DNA from: a virus
Direction: 5' to 3' (one strand)
IMG/VR virus record: IMGVR_UViG_3300031576_000060
Coordinates: 1 to 52,509 of that record
Length of the DNA: 52,509 nt
Shown here: piece by piece, positions 17,373 through 26,909 of the stretch
How positions within the stretch are numbered: the stretch's first letter is position 1
How the letters are laid out: every line of letters begins with the position of its first letter
Notes under the pieces: model-generated
Seen by the model: only the letters and a program-made list of their open reading frames with translations
Databases searched by the model: none
Told to the model about the DNA's origin: nothing
Program-made: the position numbers and the translations under genes

Positions 17373-17804
17373 CTAGTGACGCCTCATCTTGTCATGCATC
17401 TCGGCGATCTGCTGGACCTGGTCGGACGTGACCAGCAGGACGCCCGCCCCCTCGGCCCGATCGCGCTCGTATTCCGCGAGGAACGCGGCCCACGATTCCC
17501 TGTGGATCTTGGTGGTTGCGGGGCCCGCCAGGTAGTAGCGGGTCGGCCGGATGAACAGGACGTCGACCCAATCGATCACGGACGCGGGGAACGGGTTGAA
17601 CACGCGCTCGGGGCCTGCGGGCCCCGCCTTGACCCCCTGGACCACCCGGATCGGCTGCATGACGCCGATGAACCCGTTCACGTCGAACCCGGGGGACGGG
17701 TCATGAGGGCCGACCGGCTGGCAGAACCCCACAAACGTGGCGTTCGCATCCTCCAGGCCGAACAGCACGGAGCCGGCCGGCACCTCTTTGATGACGGTCG
17801 ACAT
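17373..17804 (-). CDS. Small protein of unknown function (143 aa)
   Basis: ATG at 17804 is preferred because GGAGAG lies six bases upstream; a GTG at 17810 in the same frame is less well placed. The protein contains a beta-rich N-terminal part (VIKEVPAGSVLFGL) and a segment FIRPTRYYLAGPATTKIHRE before a helical C-terminus. No catalytic motif recognised. It lies between the 955-residue zinc-ribbon protein and the candidate small terminase. Confidence 0.65.
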   Translation of the reverse strand: MSTVIKEVPAGSVLFGLEDANATFVGFCQPVGPHDPSPGFDVNGFIGVMQPIRVVQGVKAGPAGPERVFNPFPASVIDWVDVLFIRPTRYYLAGPATTKIHRESWAAFLAEYERDRAEGAGVLLVTSDQVQQIAEMHDKMRRH

Positions 17805-17806
17805 GG

Positions 17807-20674
17807 TCACTCTCCGTCCAGGTCGAGCAGCCCCTTGTCGCGCGCCGCCTGCATGACCGCCTCGGCGAGGTCGGGGTACTTGTCGCTCACGGAGAGGAGC
17901 ACAGAGACATCATCATAGCCTTCGTCTTTCAAGCCTTCCACTTCGCGGACGACCTGATCGACCGTTGCGGCGGCCGACCGGACCGCCAGATAGTCGGGCG
18001 CCGCCTTGGCGATCCGGTCGAGGTCGAGCCCGTAGCACCGCGGGCAGGCCATCTGGGTGGCGTCGAGCGTATCGGCGGTGACGAGCCGGTTGGCTGGCGT
18101 CTCGGTACCGCACCGGGCACACCGGTAGCGGCCCGGGTCACCCGGGTAGTAGACGCTGTCGGCCTCACGGCTGGCCCGCCGGAGCGTCTCGCGCGGCACC
18201 ATCACCTTGCTGCCATCTTCCAGCCGTACCTCGAATGTGGTGCCGTCCTCCGCCATGTCGCGCACGACTGTCGCGCTCGTGCCCGACTCGACCAGGTAGC
18301 TGGGGCCGCCGCGCGTGCGCGCCCGAAACGACTTGACGAACTCGACCTTCGCGCCCGCCGAGAAGTCATCTTCCTTGCGGGACTCGTTGTGCTGGGCGGG
18401 CTGGCCGTCGCCCTCGCGCGCGGCCGTCATGGCGACGTCGCCGCCGCTCCCCAGACACCTGGGGCACTTGCCGTCGGTCGCGCGACACCAATCACATCCG
18501 GCCCCCTGGCACTGTGGGCACGCGCCCGTTCCCTTGCAGATGTGGCACCCCTGCGAATCGTCCGGCTCGACCGGCACGACCGCGGGCCCCTGGGCGTGGC
18601 GCTGGATCTCCTGCTCGATGGCGGCGCGCAGGCCGGCGTCACCGCCGACCGACGGGAACGCCCGTCCCTGCCGGTCGAGCAGGCCGGTGAAGTCGCACGC
18701 CTGACAGCCGTCCCCACCGCACGCCCGGCAATCGTCGTACCGCTTCATTGGTTCGAGCGGGGTGGCGGCCACGTCGCCGAGCTGCTGCTTGCATCCATCG
18801 CACAGGTTGCCGTCATCCGTCTTCCAGCGGGCCGGGCACTCCGCGCACCTGGTGCAGCGGCTTCCCGTCTCTGGATGGTAGCCGGGGATGTAGCGGCCGA
18901 ACTGCGTGCCGCACGTCGCGCACGCGCCCGATTGAGCCTCCACATGTCGGAGGGTCTGACGATCCTGGTCGACCGACAGCTTCGACTCGGGCACCACGTC
19001 GGTCCGGCCGTCCTGGAACTCGACCCGGTAGGTCCCGTCCCACGCGCCGTTGCCGGTCGGCTCGTGAACCTGCTCGATGACCCGGGCAGCTTCTCCGCCG
19101 ACCGTCACCCGAGCGCCGGGGTCGTACCGCTGGGCTCGCCTGCTCGTCTTCACTTCGCCGCCGTAGACCTCCGCGACGTCGATCCCACCCTTCATGACCG
19201 ACACGTACCCGCCGCTCTCCAGCGAGACACGCTTCGCTTCCTCGATCGCCTGCCGCTTGCTCTGAAACTGGTGACGGTGAATCGTCTTGGGCGACTCCGT
19301 CTCCCAGTAGACCGTCCAGTCGCCCGAGCCCTGCACATCGACCTGCGGGTCCGACTGGGCCCGCCGTCCAATCTTTGGGCGGACGTCCTCGTCCTCCCAC
19401 GCCCCGCCGGCCGGATAGTTGGTATCGGGCGACCATTGCTTGATGTCTTCGTTCCGAACGAACTCGCCGCATCGCGGGCAGTCCTTGCCGTCCGGTCGTC
19501 GACCACCTTCCAACCAGCCACCGCACTGCGGGCATGCGGGCTCGTCACGCTTGGTCTGCGCTTCCTGCGGCTCGCCCGCATGCAGCCCCTTGACCCGGTC
19601 GAGCGGGACCGCGACGTTCCGGTCGCCATCGACCAGGTCGACCTTGCAGTGGGGGAACATGTAGGACGACGACCCCTCCGGGTAGCACTCCTTGACTACC
19701 GCCTCGTCCCCGTCGACCGACACACGATCGCCCCGCTGCCAGGTCTGCTGGGCCGTCTTGCTCGCCTGCCGCTCGGTGACCTGCACGTTCCAATCGCCGC
19801 CGACGTACTTGGAGGCCATCTCCTCGGCCTCCTGCTTGGCGCGCGCGAGCGCCTCGTCCTCGTCGTACCCACGGGACGCGTAGGTATCGCCAGACTCACG
19901 ACCGTCCTCCCAGACCATCGGGAGCCAGTCGCCCCTCGCTTCGTTCTTGTTCTTGACGGTCCCGTATTCGATCCGGACGACTTCGTGGGGTAGGTCGGCG
20001 AACTCGCACCCCTCCGAATGCCGGCCCTGCCACTGGCCGCACCCCCGGCATGGACCCGCCTGCCGGCCGGCCGGAGCCTGCGCGGTCTTCCGTTCCGCCA
20101 CGCTGTAGAGCCCGCGGGAGTAGCGGTCCTGGATCTTGAACGCGTCGTCCAGCGCGACGAACGTGGCGAACGCTTCGTTGTCGAGCGGGGGCGCGAACAT
20201 CCCGCCCCTCGGGTCGACCTTCTGCTGGAAGGTGCCCTGCCGGACCAGCTCATCGACGAGCGACTGGCTGAGGATCCGGGGGATCCCGTCCACCACCATG
20301 ACGGACGGCTCCAGCAGCCGGCCAGCCCGCACGACGATCGGGACCTCGACTTCCCGCCTGCACCCCGTGAGGGTCAGCATGTGGGCCGACAGGATCACAT
20401 GCGCGTCCGCCTCGATGGCGGGCGTGTTCTCGTCGCGCGTCGCTGTCCGGATGCCCCGATACACCAGGGTCGGGAGGATCGGCCACGAAAACTGACCCAT
20501 GAAATCCTGCGCCAACCGGATCGCTTCGGTCGGCAGTTTGCCGCGATCCAGTGGCCCATCCATTCGATTGCCTGGAAGCATAGGGCTGGTCGCAAACGCG
20601 CCCGCGAACCGCTGGAGACGAGCGAGGCGACGGCGGGCCCGGGCTTCCGGGCCGAACGGGTTCTGGTCGGTCAT
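17807..20674 (-). CDS. Giant zinc-ribbon mosaic protein (955 aa)
   Basis: Start at 20674 is chosen for AGAGGT upstream and because the longer frame upstream is shadow sequence. The N-terminal about 190 residues form an unassigned folded domain. It is followed by alternating segments: zinc ribbons (CRGCG 209, CPQCG 381, CPRCG 399, CATCG 585), two DnaJ-like Cys-rich stretches (CRACGGDGCQAC at 649-660, and CHICKGTGACPQC from 710), and small beta-barrel-like segments (GDRVSVDGDEAVV, and GAKVEFV to MVPRETL). KTAQ or RRAQ motifs sit at 196-199, 306-309, 437-440 and 512-515, between segments. No enzyme motif was found. A virion or cargo protein is inferred. Confidence 0.6.
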   Translation of the reverse strand: MTDQNPFGPEARARRRLARLQRFAGAFATSPMLPGNRMDGPLDRGKLPTEAIRLAQDFMGQFSWPILPTLVYRGIRTATRDENTPAIEADAHVILSAHMLTLTGCRREVEVPIVVRAGRLLEPSVMVVDGIPRILSQSLVDELVRQGTFQQKVDPRGGMFAPPLDNEAFATFVALDDAFKIQDRYSRGLYSVAERKTAQAPAGRQAGPCRGCGQWQGRHSEGCEFADLPHEVVRIEYGTVKNKNEARGDWLPMVWEDGRESGDTYASRGYDEDEALARAKQEAEEMASKYVGGDWNVQVTERQASKTAQQTWQRGDRVSVDGDEAVVKECYPEGSSSYMFPHCKVDLVDGDRNVAVPLDRVKGLHAGEPQEAQTKRDEPACPQCGGWLEGGRRPDGKDCPRCGEFVRNEDIKQWSPDTNYPAGGAWEDEDVRPKIGRRAQSDPQVDVQGSGDWTVYWETESPKTIHRHQFQSKRQAIEEAKRVSLESGGYVSVMKGGIDVAEVYGGEVKTSRRAQRYDPGARVTVGGEAARVIEQVHEPTGNGAWDGTYRVEFQDGRTDVVPESKLSVDQDRQTLRHVEAQSGACATCGTQFGRYIPGYHPETGSRCTRCAECPARWKTDDGNLCDGCKQQLGDVAATPLEPMKRYDDCRACGGDGCQACDFTGLLDRQGRAFPSVGGDAGLRAAIEQEIQRHAQGPAVVPVEPDDSQGCHICKGTGACPQCQGAGCDWCRATDGKCPRCLGSGGDVAMTAAREGDGQPAQHNESRKEDDFSAGAKVEFVKSFRARTRGGPSYLVESGTSATVVRDMAEDGTTFEVRLEDGSKVMVPRETLRRASREADSVYYPGDPGRYRCARCGTETPANRLVTADTLDATQMACPRCYGLDLDRIAKAAPDYLAVRSAAATVDQVVREVEGLKDEGYDDVSVLLSVSDKYPDLAEAVMQAARDKGLLDLDGE

Positions 20675-20732
20675 GGCTGGGACCTCTTGGCGTGAGTGTA
20701 GCGGAACGGATGGAAAACGGTTGACTGGCGGC

Positions 20733-20969
20733 CTAGATCCCGAAGCTGGCGGGATCGCGGTTCCCTTGGAACTGGACCGCCCACGTCGGCTCCGCCCGGA
20801 AAAACGCGTCGTGGCTCGGGTAGGTGCCGAACAACAGGTCGATCGCCCGGTCGCTGGCATAGAGGCCACAGAGATCCTGGTACAGCTCGCGCGCGTTGGC
20901 CTCGTCCTCGAACGCGCGCAACACGAACACCCGGTCGTCCCGGATGCTCCTCGCTCCAACGAACAACAT
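20733..20969 (-). CDS. Small protein (78 aa), unknown function
   Basis: ATG at 20969 with AAGGAG eight bases upstream. The product (MLFVGARSIRDDRVFVLRAF and on) looks like a small alpha/beta fold; no family recognised. It lies directly downstream of a good promoter-like sequence and upstream of the 955-residue protein, so it may head a transcription unit. Confidence 0.7.
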   Translation of the reverse strand: MLFVGARSIRDDRVFVLRAFEDEANARELYQDLCGLYASDRAIDLLFGTYPSHDAFFRAEPTWAVQFQGNRDPASFGI

Positions 20970-20989
20970 GGCCTACTCCTTTCAGCTCC

Positions 20990-21017
20990 ATGATATCGGT
21001 TTGCTTGCGGATGTCAA
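20990..21017 (-). promoter_or_regulatory. Sigma70-like promoter
   Basis: TTGACA (21017-21012) and TATCAT (20995-20990) are separated by 16 bases, in the gap before the 78-residue gene. The 13-base core CTTGACATCCGCA is identical to that at 40641-40653. Confidence 0.65.
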
Positions 21018-21027
21018 GCATTTTCCA

Positions 21028-24000
21028 TCACCGGAGCTGCCCGGCCGGGTAGCAGTGGCGCAGGACCGTCAGGATCTGTGGGCAGGGCGGCATCTCGGCT
21101 CCGTCGGTCTCGCCCTTGTCCAACCGGTAGAGGTAGTCCGAGATGCCCTCAGCATACCGCTTGACGTCGGCGTCGTCCTTGACGCGGTCGGGCGCCTTGT
21201 AGACCTTGTTGTGCGCCCAGTCGGCGAACCAGGTCTGCCGGGTCGTCCGGAGCTGGGCCTCCACGACCTTCCCGTTGATCCGCACGAGCAAGTGGATCGA
21301 TCGGTAACCGCCCGGGCGCGCCCGGTCGCTCAAGTCCTCGACCTCGATGAGGCCGTCATCCGTTCCCTTCGGATCGACCTCCGGCATCTTGGAGATGACC
21401 GACTGGAGGGCCGCCTGCGACTCGGCCAGATTGCCGTGCGTCAGCCTGGTGCCCGCGTGGTCGGTCAGCTCTTCGGGCGCGAACGCCCGCCCCCTCTCCT
21501 TCTCGCGCCGCTTGAGCTTCTCGAAGATGGAGTCCGCCGACTTGATGCGCCCGATGACCTCGCCGCCTCCGGAGACCTCGCTCAAGAAGTCGGCGACCGC
21601 CTCGAACGCTGGGACGTAGCTCTCGGCCACGCCTTGCAGGTAGGTCAGCTCCTCGGGGGATGCAGCATCGCCGGACACGAGCGGCCAGTCGGCACCCTCG
21701 CCAGTCGGCAGCCGCCACTTCTCCGCGAGCGCCCGGACCTGCTCGGAGGATTCGGGGTTCGGCTGGCCGAACTGCTCGACCAGCAGCATGCCGACCTCTG
21801 GGTCGACGCCCGGGGGCGCGCCGTGCTCGGGCTCGGCTGGCGTGAACTGCCGTTCCTTGCCCGGTTCCTGCGGCTTCTTGGTCAGCTTCTTGGTGGTGGC
21901 CGGGTACTTCTTGATGTACCGCTTCTGCTCCTCGTACGACTTCGAGTCCCACCACTCCTGCGCGGTGATCCCGAGGCTCGCGAGCAGGAGGGCGCGGCGA
22001 TCCCGCTGGAACCGTTCGCACGCGCAACCGTCGCCCATCTCGTCCGCGAAACATGGGCGGGGCGACACATCTGCATGTTCACCCAACCGATGGCCGCACC
22101 GGCACACGACGTCCAGGTTGGAGTAATCGTAGCGGCCCTGGTCGCGTCGTTCGTGGGACCGGTCGATGTCGACCCCGCCGCACTGTGGGCACTTGATCGT
22201 CAGTTGGCCGGCGGGCGCGTCCTCATCGATCCCGAAGTGCTTGGCGTAGTCGCGGTGACCGCAGCCCCTGCACTGCGCCTCCCCGGACCCGAGTGCCGCC
22301 TTCTTCTCGGACTCCGGCTTGGTCTTGTGCTCGCGGGTGTGCTCGGCGTGATCGACGACCTCCAGGTTGGACGGCGCGTTGTTCGACTTGTCCTCGTCGA
22401 TGTGGTGGACGTCTTCGCTCGGCTTGAGCGGGCGGTCGAGCTTCTCCTTCATGACGCGCCGGTGCTCGCGCTCGCCATCCGAGTTCCGCTCCCACCTACG
22501 CTCGTCTTCGTACCCGACGATCCCCAAGCCGGCGAGCAGGCGGGCGACCACTGGGGTTGGGACCCCTCCGGCCGCTTCGCCGCCCTCCTGGTCGGCCCCG
22601 CCCTCCTCCTCTTCCTTGCCCGGCACCTTCTCCAGGAGATCCTTGTCCAGATAGAGGACGGCCTGCGGGTGGTCCTTGAACGCGACCCCGATCATGTAGC
22701 CTTGAACGCCCACCACCTCGCCGACGTCGTCTTGGCGAAGCCCCAGCATCGTCTCCTTGAGCTTGACCTCGTCGCCCACCTCGAAGTCGGCGTCGTCGCC
22801 TTCCTCGTCGTCCCCACCGCCGAATTGCGCCACGATCCCCAAGCGCGCCAACACGGCGGTCCCGCTCATCTCACCCTCCGGCATGTCGCCGAGCAACTTG
22901 GTCAGGGCTTCGTCGTCCGCCTGACCAAATTGGTCGGCTGACCCGGCGATCAACTCGACCATTTTGGTCAGGAACGCGTCGATCTGATCTTGCGCGTGAC
23001 GGCTGGCGAACAGGGCGGCGCGCCCCACCGCCTTGGCGGTCGCTTCAGCGGCCCAGTGGGTCGCGAGCGCCTGAGCGGTCAGGTGGCCCAACCCGCCGAT
23101 CGCGATCGACCCCGCGACCGTGACGGCGAGCGACCGGACCGCCCGGCCGATCACCTTTTTCTCGTCGGCGGACAGCTCTTGGCCGCTCGACATCTTGGCG
23201 ATCGCCGCGCCAGCCGCCCGGTACTCCCGCAGCTCCTGGGCGAGCATCCCGACGGCCGCCCGTCCCTTCCGACGGATCGCTTGGCCGGCCGCCTTCCCAA
23301 CTTCCGCCCGGTAGCCCGGGTCATCGAACAGCCGGCGGGTCTGGGCCGGCAGCTTGGCCGCCTTCTCGGCGAGCCCCGCGACCCCTTCGGTCACGCGCGC
23401 GAGGAACCCGGGGCCCGCCGGTACGTTCGACGGCTTGGTGTCGCGGTCGAGCCTGGGGGTTGGGGCTGGCGCGCGGGGCGCGCCGAACAGCGCGGTGTCG
23501 ACCTTCGCTTCCATGCCGTACGCGACCCGGTCGAGCCAGTCGGCGGTCGCGTCGACCGTGCGCTTCAGCTTGGTGATGGCGGGCGCGACCGCTTCGCCCA
23601 GCAGCGACCAGAGACCCTTGGCGGTATTGCGGAACCGGCTGGCCAAGCTGCCCGCCGCCCGCTGCAACGCCTCACCCGGCAGACCGGCGAGCCGCCGGAC
23701 CTCCGCGCCCGTCCGCTTGAGCGCGTCGACGCCAGCGTTCACGGCCTCGCGGGTCTCGCGCTCCATCGACTCGGCGAGCTTCTGGACGTCCCCGAGCGCC
23801 TCGCTCAGATTGCGCTCCAGCCCGTCGGCGATCTGGTGGGCCTGCCCGACCAACCCGCCGGTCGCGCGCGGCGTTGGTGGCGCTTCTGTGAGCGGCTCGG
23901 GCGCGGGCTCGACCCAACCGCCCGGTGGCTCGGTGGGGCCGGCGGGCGGTTCCTGGGGGGCCGTTTCGAGGGCGGGCTCAGGCTCGGGCGGCGTGGTAGC

Positions 24001-25707
24001 GGCGGGCGGCTCGGTCGGCGTTGGAGCGGTCGGCGCCTGCTCGGGCGCCTCGCCCGGCTCGACGATCTCGTTGACGAACGGGCCGCCCGGCTTTTCCTGC
24101 CGGAGCGTGAAGGTCCGGCCGGACGGCAGTTTGACGGGCTCGTTTGGCGTCACCCGGGTGGTCTTCAGGTGGGCACGGTCCGCATCGTCCAGCTTGGGCG
24201 CCCGCTTGGGCTTGGCGGGCGCGTCTTTGGGCGCCTTCTTGGGCTTGGCGGGGGCCTTGTCGTCGAACCCGGGCGCTTTCGTCCTGGACCTCTGGTCGGG
24301 CACCCGCTTGGTCCGGGGGTGGTCCCGCTTGTAGTCGGTCTGCTCCTTGAACGACATGTCCGACCACCAGTCCGCCGTGATGCCGAGACCGATGAGCACG
24401 CGGGTGCCTGCCGGACGCGCGGCCGACCGGTAGAGCCGGTGGAGCACCTGGAGGGCTTGCTCGTCGGTCAGGTCGGGGGATTGCTGCTTGACCCGCGCGA
24501 GCCACTCGCCGCACTTCTGGCAGGTCGAGCCGCCCGCCAGCGTCTTGCCCCCGCACACGAAGCAGTCGACCTCGGGCCAATCGGCCAGCATGACGCCGCA
24601 CGACGGGCACGTCTCGGTCTTCTGCCGGAGGGGCGCGCCGCACTCGGGGCACTGGAGGGCCCGCTGGGAGATAATCCGTGGGTCCCCGATTGTCTCGTGG
24701 GTGGCCGCCGAGATACTCGCGTGACCATCGACTTTCTCGCGGCGAGCGAGCGGACGAGAACCCGGGGGTCTGGCGTTTTGGTCGGCGGTCCTGGGCTCCC
24801 CGGGCAGCTCGACCTCCTCGATCGTGCTGTCGGGCTCCCGGGTGTCACCGATCGCCACCTCGACGGTCTCGGCGGTCCATTCGGCGGTGGGGGGTGAGAG
24901 GGCAAGGCCCTGGTCGCTCAAGTACGCGAGGGTGCAATGCGGTGTGAAATCGTAGTTCTCGCGGACCGGTACACCCCCGTCCTTGAGCGCCCGAACCAGG
25001 TCGGTACGGAGGGCGGCCAACCCGTTGCCCGTCACGGTCGCGACGGTCGGGTAGACCCCGTCACTCGACTCGAACTGGGCGATCCCCGTGAACTTCATCG
25101 AAATGGGACCGTACTCCCGGCAGACCCGCGCGACCGTCTCGACGATGAAGTCGGAACAGCAGAGCGTCACATGGAGCTGGTTCCACGCCTGTGCCTCATC
25201 GCCCACGCGGTCGCGGACCTGTTGCTCGACCTGCTTGGCGATCGCGTCAGGCAGCATGAGCGCGACCATCGAGGTGGTCGGCTTGTCGGCACGCCGCAGC
25301 TCCACCACCTCGACGGCGCCGCTATCGAAGTCGTCCTTCAGCACCATCGAGGAGTCGGCGGGACCCGTCTTCTGCCCTTCCCACCGGATCGAGACGTAAC
25401 GGGGTGGATCCTGTGGGTCGATCGAGACCACCTCGCCGAACGTGCCGGCTGGTGGGTCCTGGTCGCCCAGCTCGACGGTCGTGCGGACGCGCGCGCTGAC
25501 CTGCGGGGGCCACACGGTCCCCGCCCTCGTCATCTGGCCGGCACCAGGCTCCAGGTACGTGTCGGTCGTGGGGTCGCGGCCCAGCTCCAACGCGAAGTTG
25601 TCGTCGAGGTAGCGGTCCGACATCCACCGCTCCGGCAGGTCGGACTCCTGGTGCTGCTGGGGTTGATCGGGACGGCCGGGCGCTACCGTATTGGATCGAC
25701 CGGTCAT
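21028..25707 (-). CDS. Giant multidomain protein: 2H phosphoesterase, zinc ribbons, HNH and RelA/SpoT-like synthetase
   Basis: A 1,559-residue protein. Residues about 145-265 form a 2H phosphoesterase (LigT-like) with both HxT motifs: LHVTL (His 179) and PHCTL (His 257). Zinc ribbons follow (353-399). Pro/Ala linkers lead to a helical, partly hydrophobic middle (620-920, most hydrophobic about 855-885), then a beta-barrel-like segment (975-1030). An HNH_3-like motif has VHHIDEDKSNN and LEVVDHAEH (1100-1123). More zinc ribbons (1146-1230) precede a C-terminal RelA/SpoT-type domain: GRIKSADS, LTDHAGTR (Asp 1416), GYRSIH and EAQLRT (Glu 1483), with WAHNKVY. LGI[TV]A[QD] recurs near 441, 956 and 1246. 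Likely processed or injected cargo (inferred). Confidence 0.75.
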   Translation of the reverse strand: MTGRSNTVAPGRPDQPQQHQESDLPERWMSDRYLDDNFALELGRDPTTDTYLEPGAGQMTRAGTVWPPQVSARVRTTVELGDQDPPAGTFGEVVSIDPQDPPRYVSIRWEGQKTGPADSSMVLKDDFDSGAVEVVELRRADKPTTSMVALMLPDAIAKQVEQQVRDRVGDEAQAWNQLHVTLCCSDFIVETVARVCREYGPISMKFTGIAQFESSDGVYPTVATVTGNGLAALRTDLVRALKDGGVPVRENYDFTPHCTLAYLSDQGLALSPPTAEWTAETVEVAIGDTREPDSTIEEVELPGEPRTADQNARPPGSRPLARREKVDGHASISAATHETIGDPRIISQRALQCPECGAPLRQKTETCPSCGVMLADWPEVDCFVCGGKTLAGGSTCQKCGEWLARVKQQSPDLTDEQALQVLHRLYRSAARPAGTRVLIGLGITADWWSDMSFKEQTDYKRDHPRTKRVPDQRSRTKAPGFDDKAPAKPKKAPKDAPAKPKRAPKLDDADRAHLKTTRVTPNEPVKLPSGRTFTLRQEKPGGPFVNEIVEPGEAPEQAPTAPTPTEPPAATTPPEPEPALETAPQEPPAGPTEPPGGWVEPAPEPLTEAPPTPRATGGLVGQAHQIADGLERNLSEALGDVQKLAESMERETREAVNAGVDALKRTGAEVRRLAGLPGEALQRAAGSLASRFRNTAKGLWSLLGEAVAPAITKLKRTVDATADWLDRVAYGMEAKVDTALFGAPRAPAPTPRLDRDTKPSNVPAGPGFLARVTEGVAGLAEKAAKLPAQTRRLFDDPGYRAEVGKAAGQAIRRKGRAAVGMLAQELREYRAAGAAIAKMSSGQELSADEKKVIGRAVRSLAVTVAGSIAIGGLGHLTAQALATHWAAEATAKAVGRAALFASRHAQDQIDAFLTKMVELIAGSADQFGQADDEALTKLLGDMPEGEMSGTAVLARLGIVAQFGGGDDEEGDDADFEVGDEVKLKETMLGLRQDDVGEVVGVQGYMIGVAFKDHPQAVLYLDKDLLEKVPGKEEEEGGADQEGGEAAGGVPTPVVARLLAGLGIVGYEDERRWERNSDGEREHRRVMKEKLDRPLKPSEDVHHIDEDKSNNAPSNLEVVDHAEHTREHKTKPESEKKAALGSGEAQCRGCGHRDYAKHFGIDEDAPAGQLTIKCPQCGGVDIDRSHERRDQGRYDYSNLDVVCRCGHRLGEHADVSPRPCFADEMGDGCACERFQRDRRALLLASLGITAQEWWDSKSYEEQKRYIKKYPATTKKLTKKPQEPGKERQFTPAEPEHGAPPGVDPEVGMLLVEQFGQPNPESSEQVRALAEKWRLPTGEGADWPLVSGDAASPEELTYLQGVAESYVPAFEAVADFLSEVSGGGEVIGRIKSADSIFEKLKRREKERGRAFAPEELTDHAGTRLTHGNLAESQAALQSVISKMPEVDPKGTDDGLIEVEDLSDRARPGGYRSIHLLVRINGKVVEAQLRTTRQTWFADWAHNKVYKAPDRVKDDADVKRYAEGISDYLYRLDKGETDGAEMPPCPQILTVLRHCYPAGQLR

Positions 25708-25725
25708 GCGACACCCAGGAAACGC

Positions 25726-25754
25726 TTGACACGTGCAAGCAGCCGTGCTACCGT
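25726..25754 (+). promoter_or_regulatory. Sigma70-like promoter for the plus-strand island
   Basis: TTGACA (25726-25731), a 17-base spacer and TACCGT (25749-25754) lie 28 bases before the first plus-strand ATG. The preceding bases, GGAAACGC, match the extended -35 context at the minus-strand promoters near 21017 and 40061. Confidence 0.65.
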
Positions 25755-25781
25755 TGATTCGTAAGCTGGAAGGGAGACGAC

Positions 25782-26513
25782 ATGGTCATCACGGCAAAGT
25801 TCGCGAGCAAGTGCGGTGGCTGCGGTGGAACGATCCACGCGGGTGATAAGATCGAGTGGTCCAAAGGCGTGGTGCCGCGGCACGCCCGCTGCGTCAAGGG
25901 TTCGGTGCAGAAGGCGCACGCAACCGCAACCCCCAAGGCCCGTCCGGTCACGCGGGCGCCACGACGTCCTAGCTTCCCGACCGAGCCACCCGAACCCGGG
26001 GCCCACCGGATCGAGGGTCGCCGTTCGGACCGGCGCGACAGTCGCTACGACGTCGGCAGCGTTGTCCACGCGCCCAAGGTTAAGATCGAAGGCGGCGGGC
26101 CGGATCGCCACTACTACACCGTCCTGGCAGCCGTCATGTACCCGCCCAACGAGGACAACGGGCAGTACGGCTGGGTCGAGTGCGCATGGGTCCGGGCTTC
26201 CACCGACGAAGAGGCCGCGCCCGTCGCCGCCCGGTTGACCAGCGCGGCCGACCGCAAGGCCATGCTGGCCGAGCTGGACACGCTCGCGCGGGCCGGCTGG
26301 ACCGGTTCGGACGACACGGCGGCCAAGCCGGCGGGTCGCGAGGTCGTGCTGGACGCCGGCACGCACGGGTCGGGGCGTCGCATCGCCCTCCTCTCGGAGG
26401 ATGGTGGGGCGGTCGCGGTGTGGTGCGGCGGCTACTACGACGACTACCGGCCGACCTTGGAGGTCACGCGTGACCCGCGTGCCGTCGAGATCGTCACGAA
26501 GCTGCTCGGATGA
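25782..26513 (+). CDS. Zinc-finger protein of the plus-strand island (243 aa)
   Basis: First gene of the plus-strand cluster; ATG with GGAAGGGAG upstream. The N-terminal 40 residues are a zinc finger (KCGGCGGTIHAGDKIEWSKG with a second Cys/His pair) closely similar in layout to the C-terminal finger of the convergent protein ending at 27139. A basic Pro-rich linker follows, then a domain from about residue 85 with Tyr/Trp-rich strands (DRHYYTVLAAVMYPPNEDNG). No family recognised. It may bind nucleic acid. Confidence 0.72.
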   Translation: MVITAKFASKCGGCGGTIHAGDKIEWSKGVVPRHARCVKGSVQKAHATATPKARPVTRAPRRPSFPTEPPEPGAHRIEGRRSDRRDSRYDVGSVVHAPKVKIEGGGPDRHYYTVLAAVMYPPNEDNGQYGWVECAWVRASTDEEAAPVAARLTSAADRKAMLAELDTLARAGWTGSDDTAAKPAGREVVLDAGTHGSGRRIALLSEDGGAVAVWCGGYYDDYRPTLEVTRDPRAVEIVTKLLG

Positions 26514-26536
26514 CCGAAAACGAAAAGGAGAGAGCG

Positions 26537-26704
26537 ATGAAGAGGACAGACTGGGTAACTGTGGCCCGAATCCCTCAGATCGACGGGAGAATCCGTATCG
26601 TACAGGTACACGCGCGTGATGCCCGCGAAGCCCGAAAGATGCTCCGCGATGACCCGGCGCGGATCGATGGCTTGTGGTGCCCTGTCCGCACGTTGGACAG
26701 GTGA
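26537..26704 (+). CDS. Small protein (55 aa) of the plus-strand island
   Basis: ATG at 26537 with AGGAG six bases upstream. The product starts MKRTDWVTVARIPQIDGRIR and is a compact alpha/beta-like 55 residues. A longer in-frame start lies at 26510 but lacks an SD. Function unknown. Confidence 0.62.
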   Translation: MKRTDWVTVARIPQIDGRIRIVQVHARDAREARKMLRDDPARIDGLWCPVRTLDR

Positions 26705-26708
26705 CACC

Positions 26709-26897
26709 ATGAGCCACAACGACTACGACCTGGACCTCACGCCCCTGTGCATCGGATTCGACATCCGACTGCACGACATCCAAATCAAGGTCGACCCGAC
26801 CATGCGGACCGCCATCACGCCTGCTGGCCCGATCGTCGCCGAGACGGTCGCGGCGCTCGTTGCGGCGCTCAGGCGTGCCGGATACCACGTCAAATAG
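26709..26897 (+). CDS. Small protein (62 aa) of the plus-strand island
   Basis: ATG at 26709, four bases after the previous stop, with AGGTG upstream. The product begins MSHNDYDLDLTPLCIGFDIR and ends with an Ala/Val-rich helix (ETVAALVAALRRAGYHV). No family recognised; tightly spaced with its neighbours as one operon. Confidence 0.62.
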   Translation: MSHNDYDLDLTPLCIGFDIRLHDIQIKVDPTMRTAITPAGPIVAETVAALVAALRRAGYHVK

Positions 26898-26909
26898 AGG
26901 AGACGAACG

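Noticed and set aside
20711-20725. Plus-strand GGAAAACGGTTGACT resembling the -35 class
   Set aside because: No -10 at a suitable distance, and it would transcribe antisense into the 78-residue gene.
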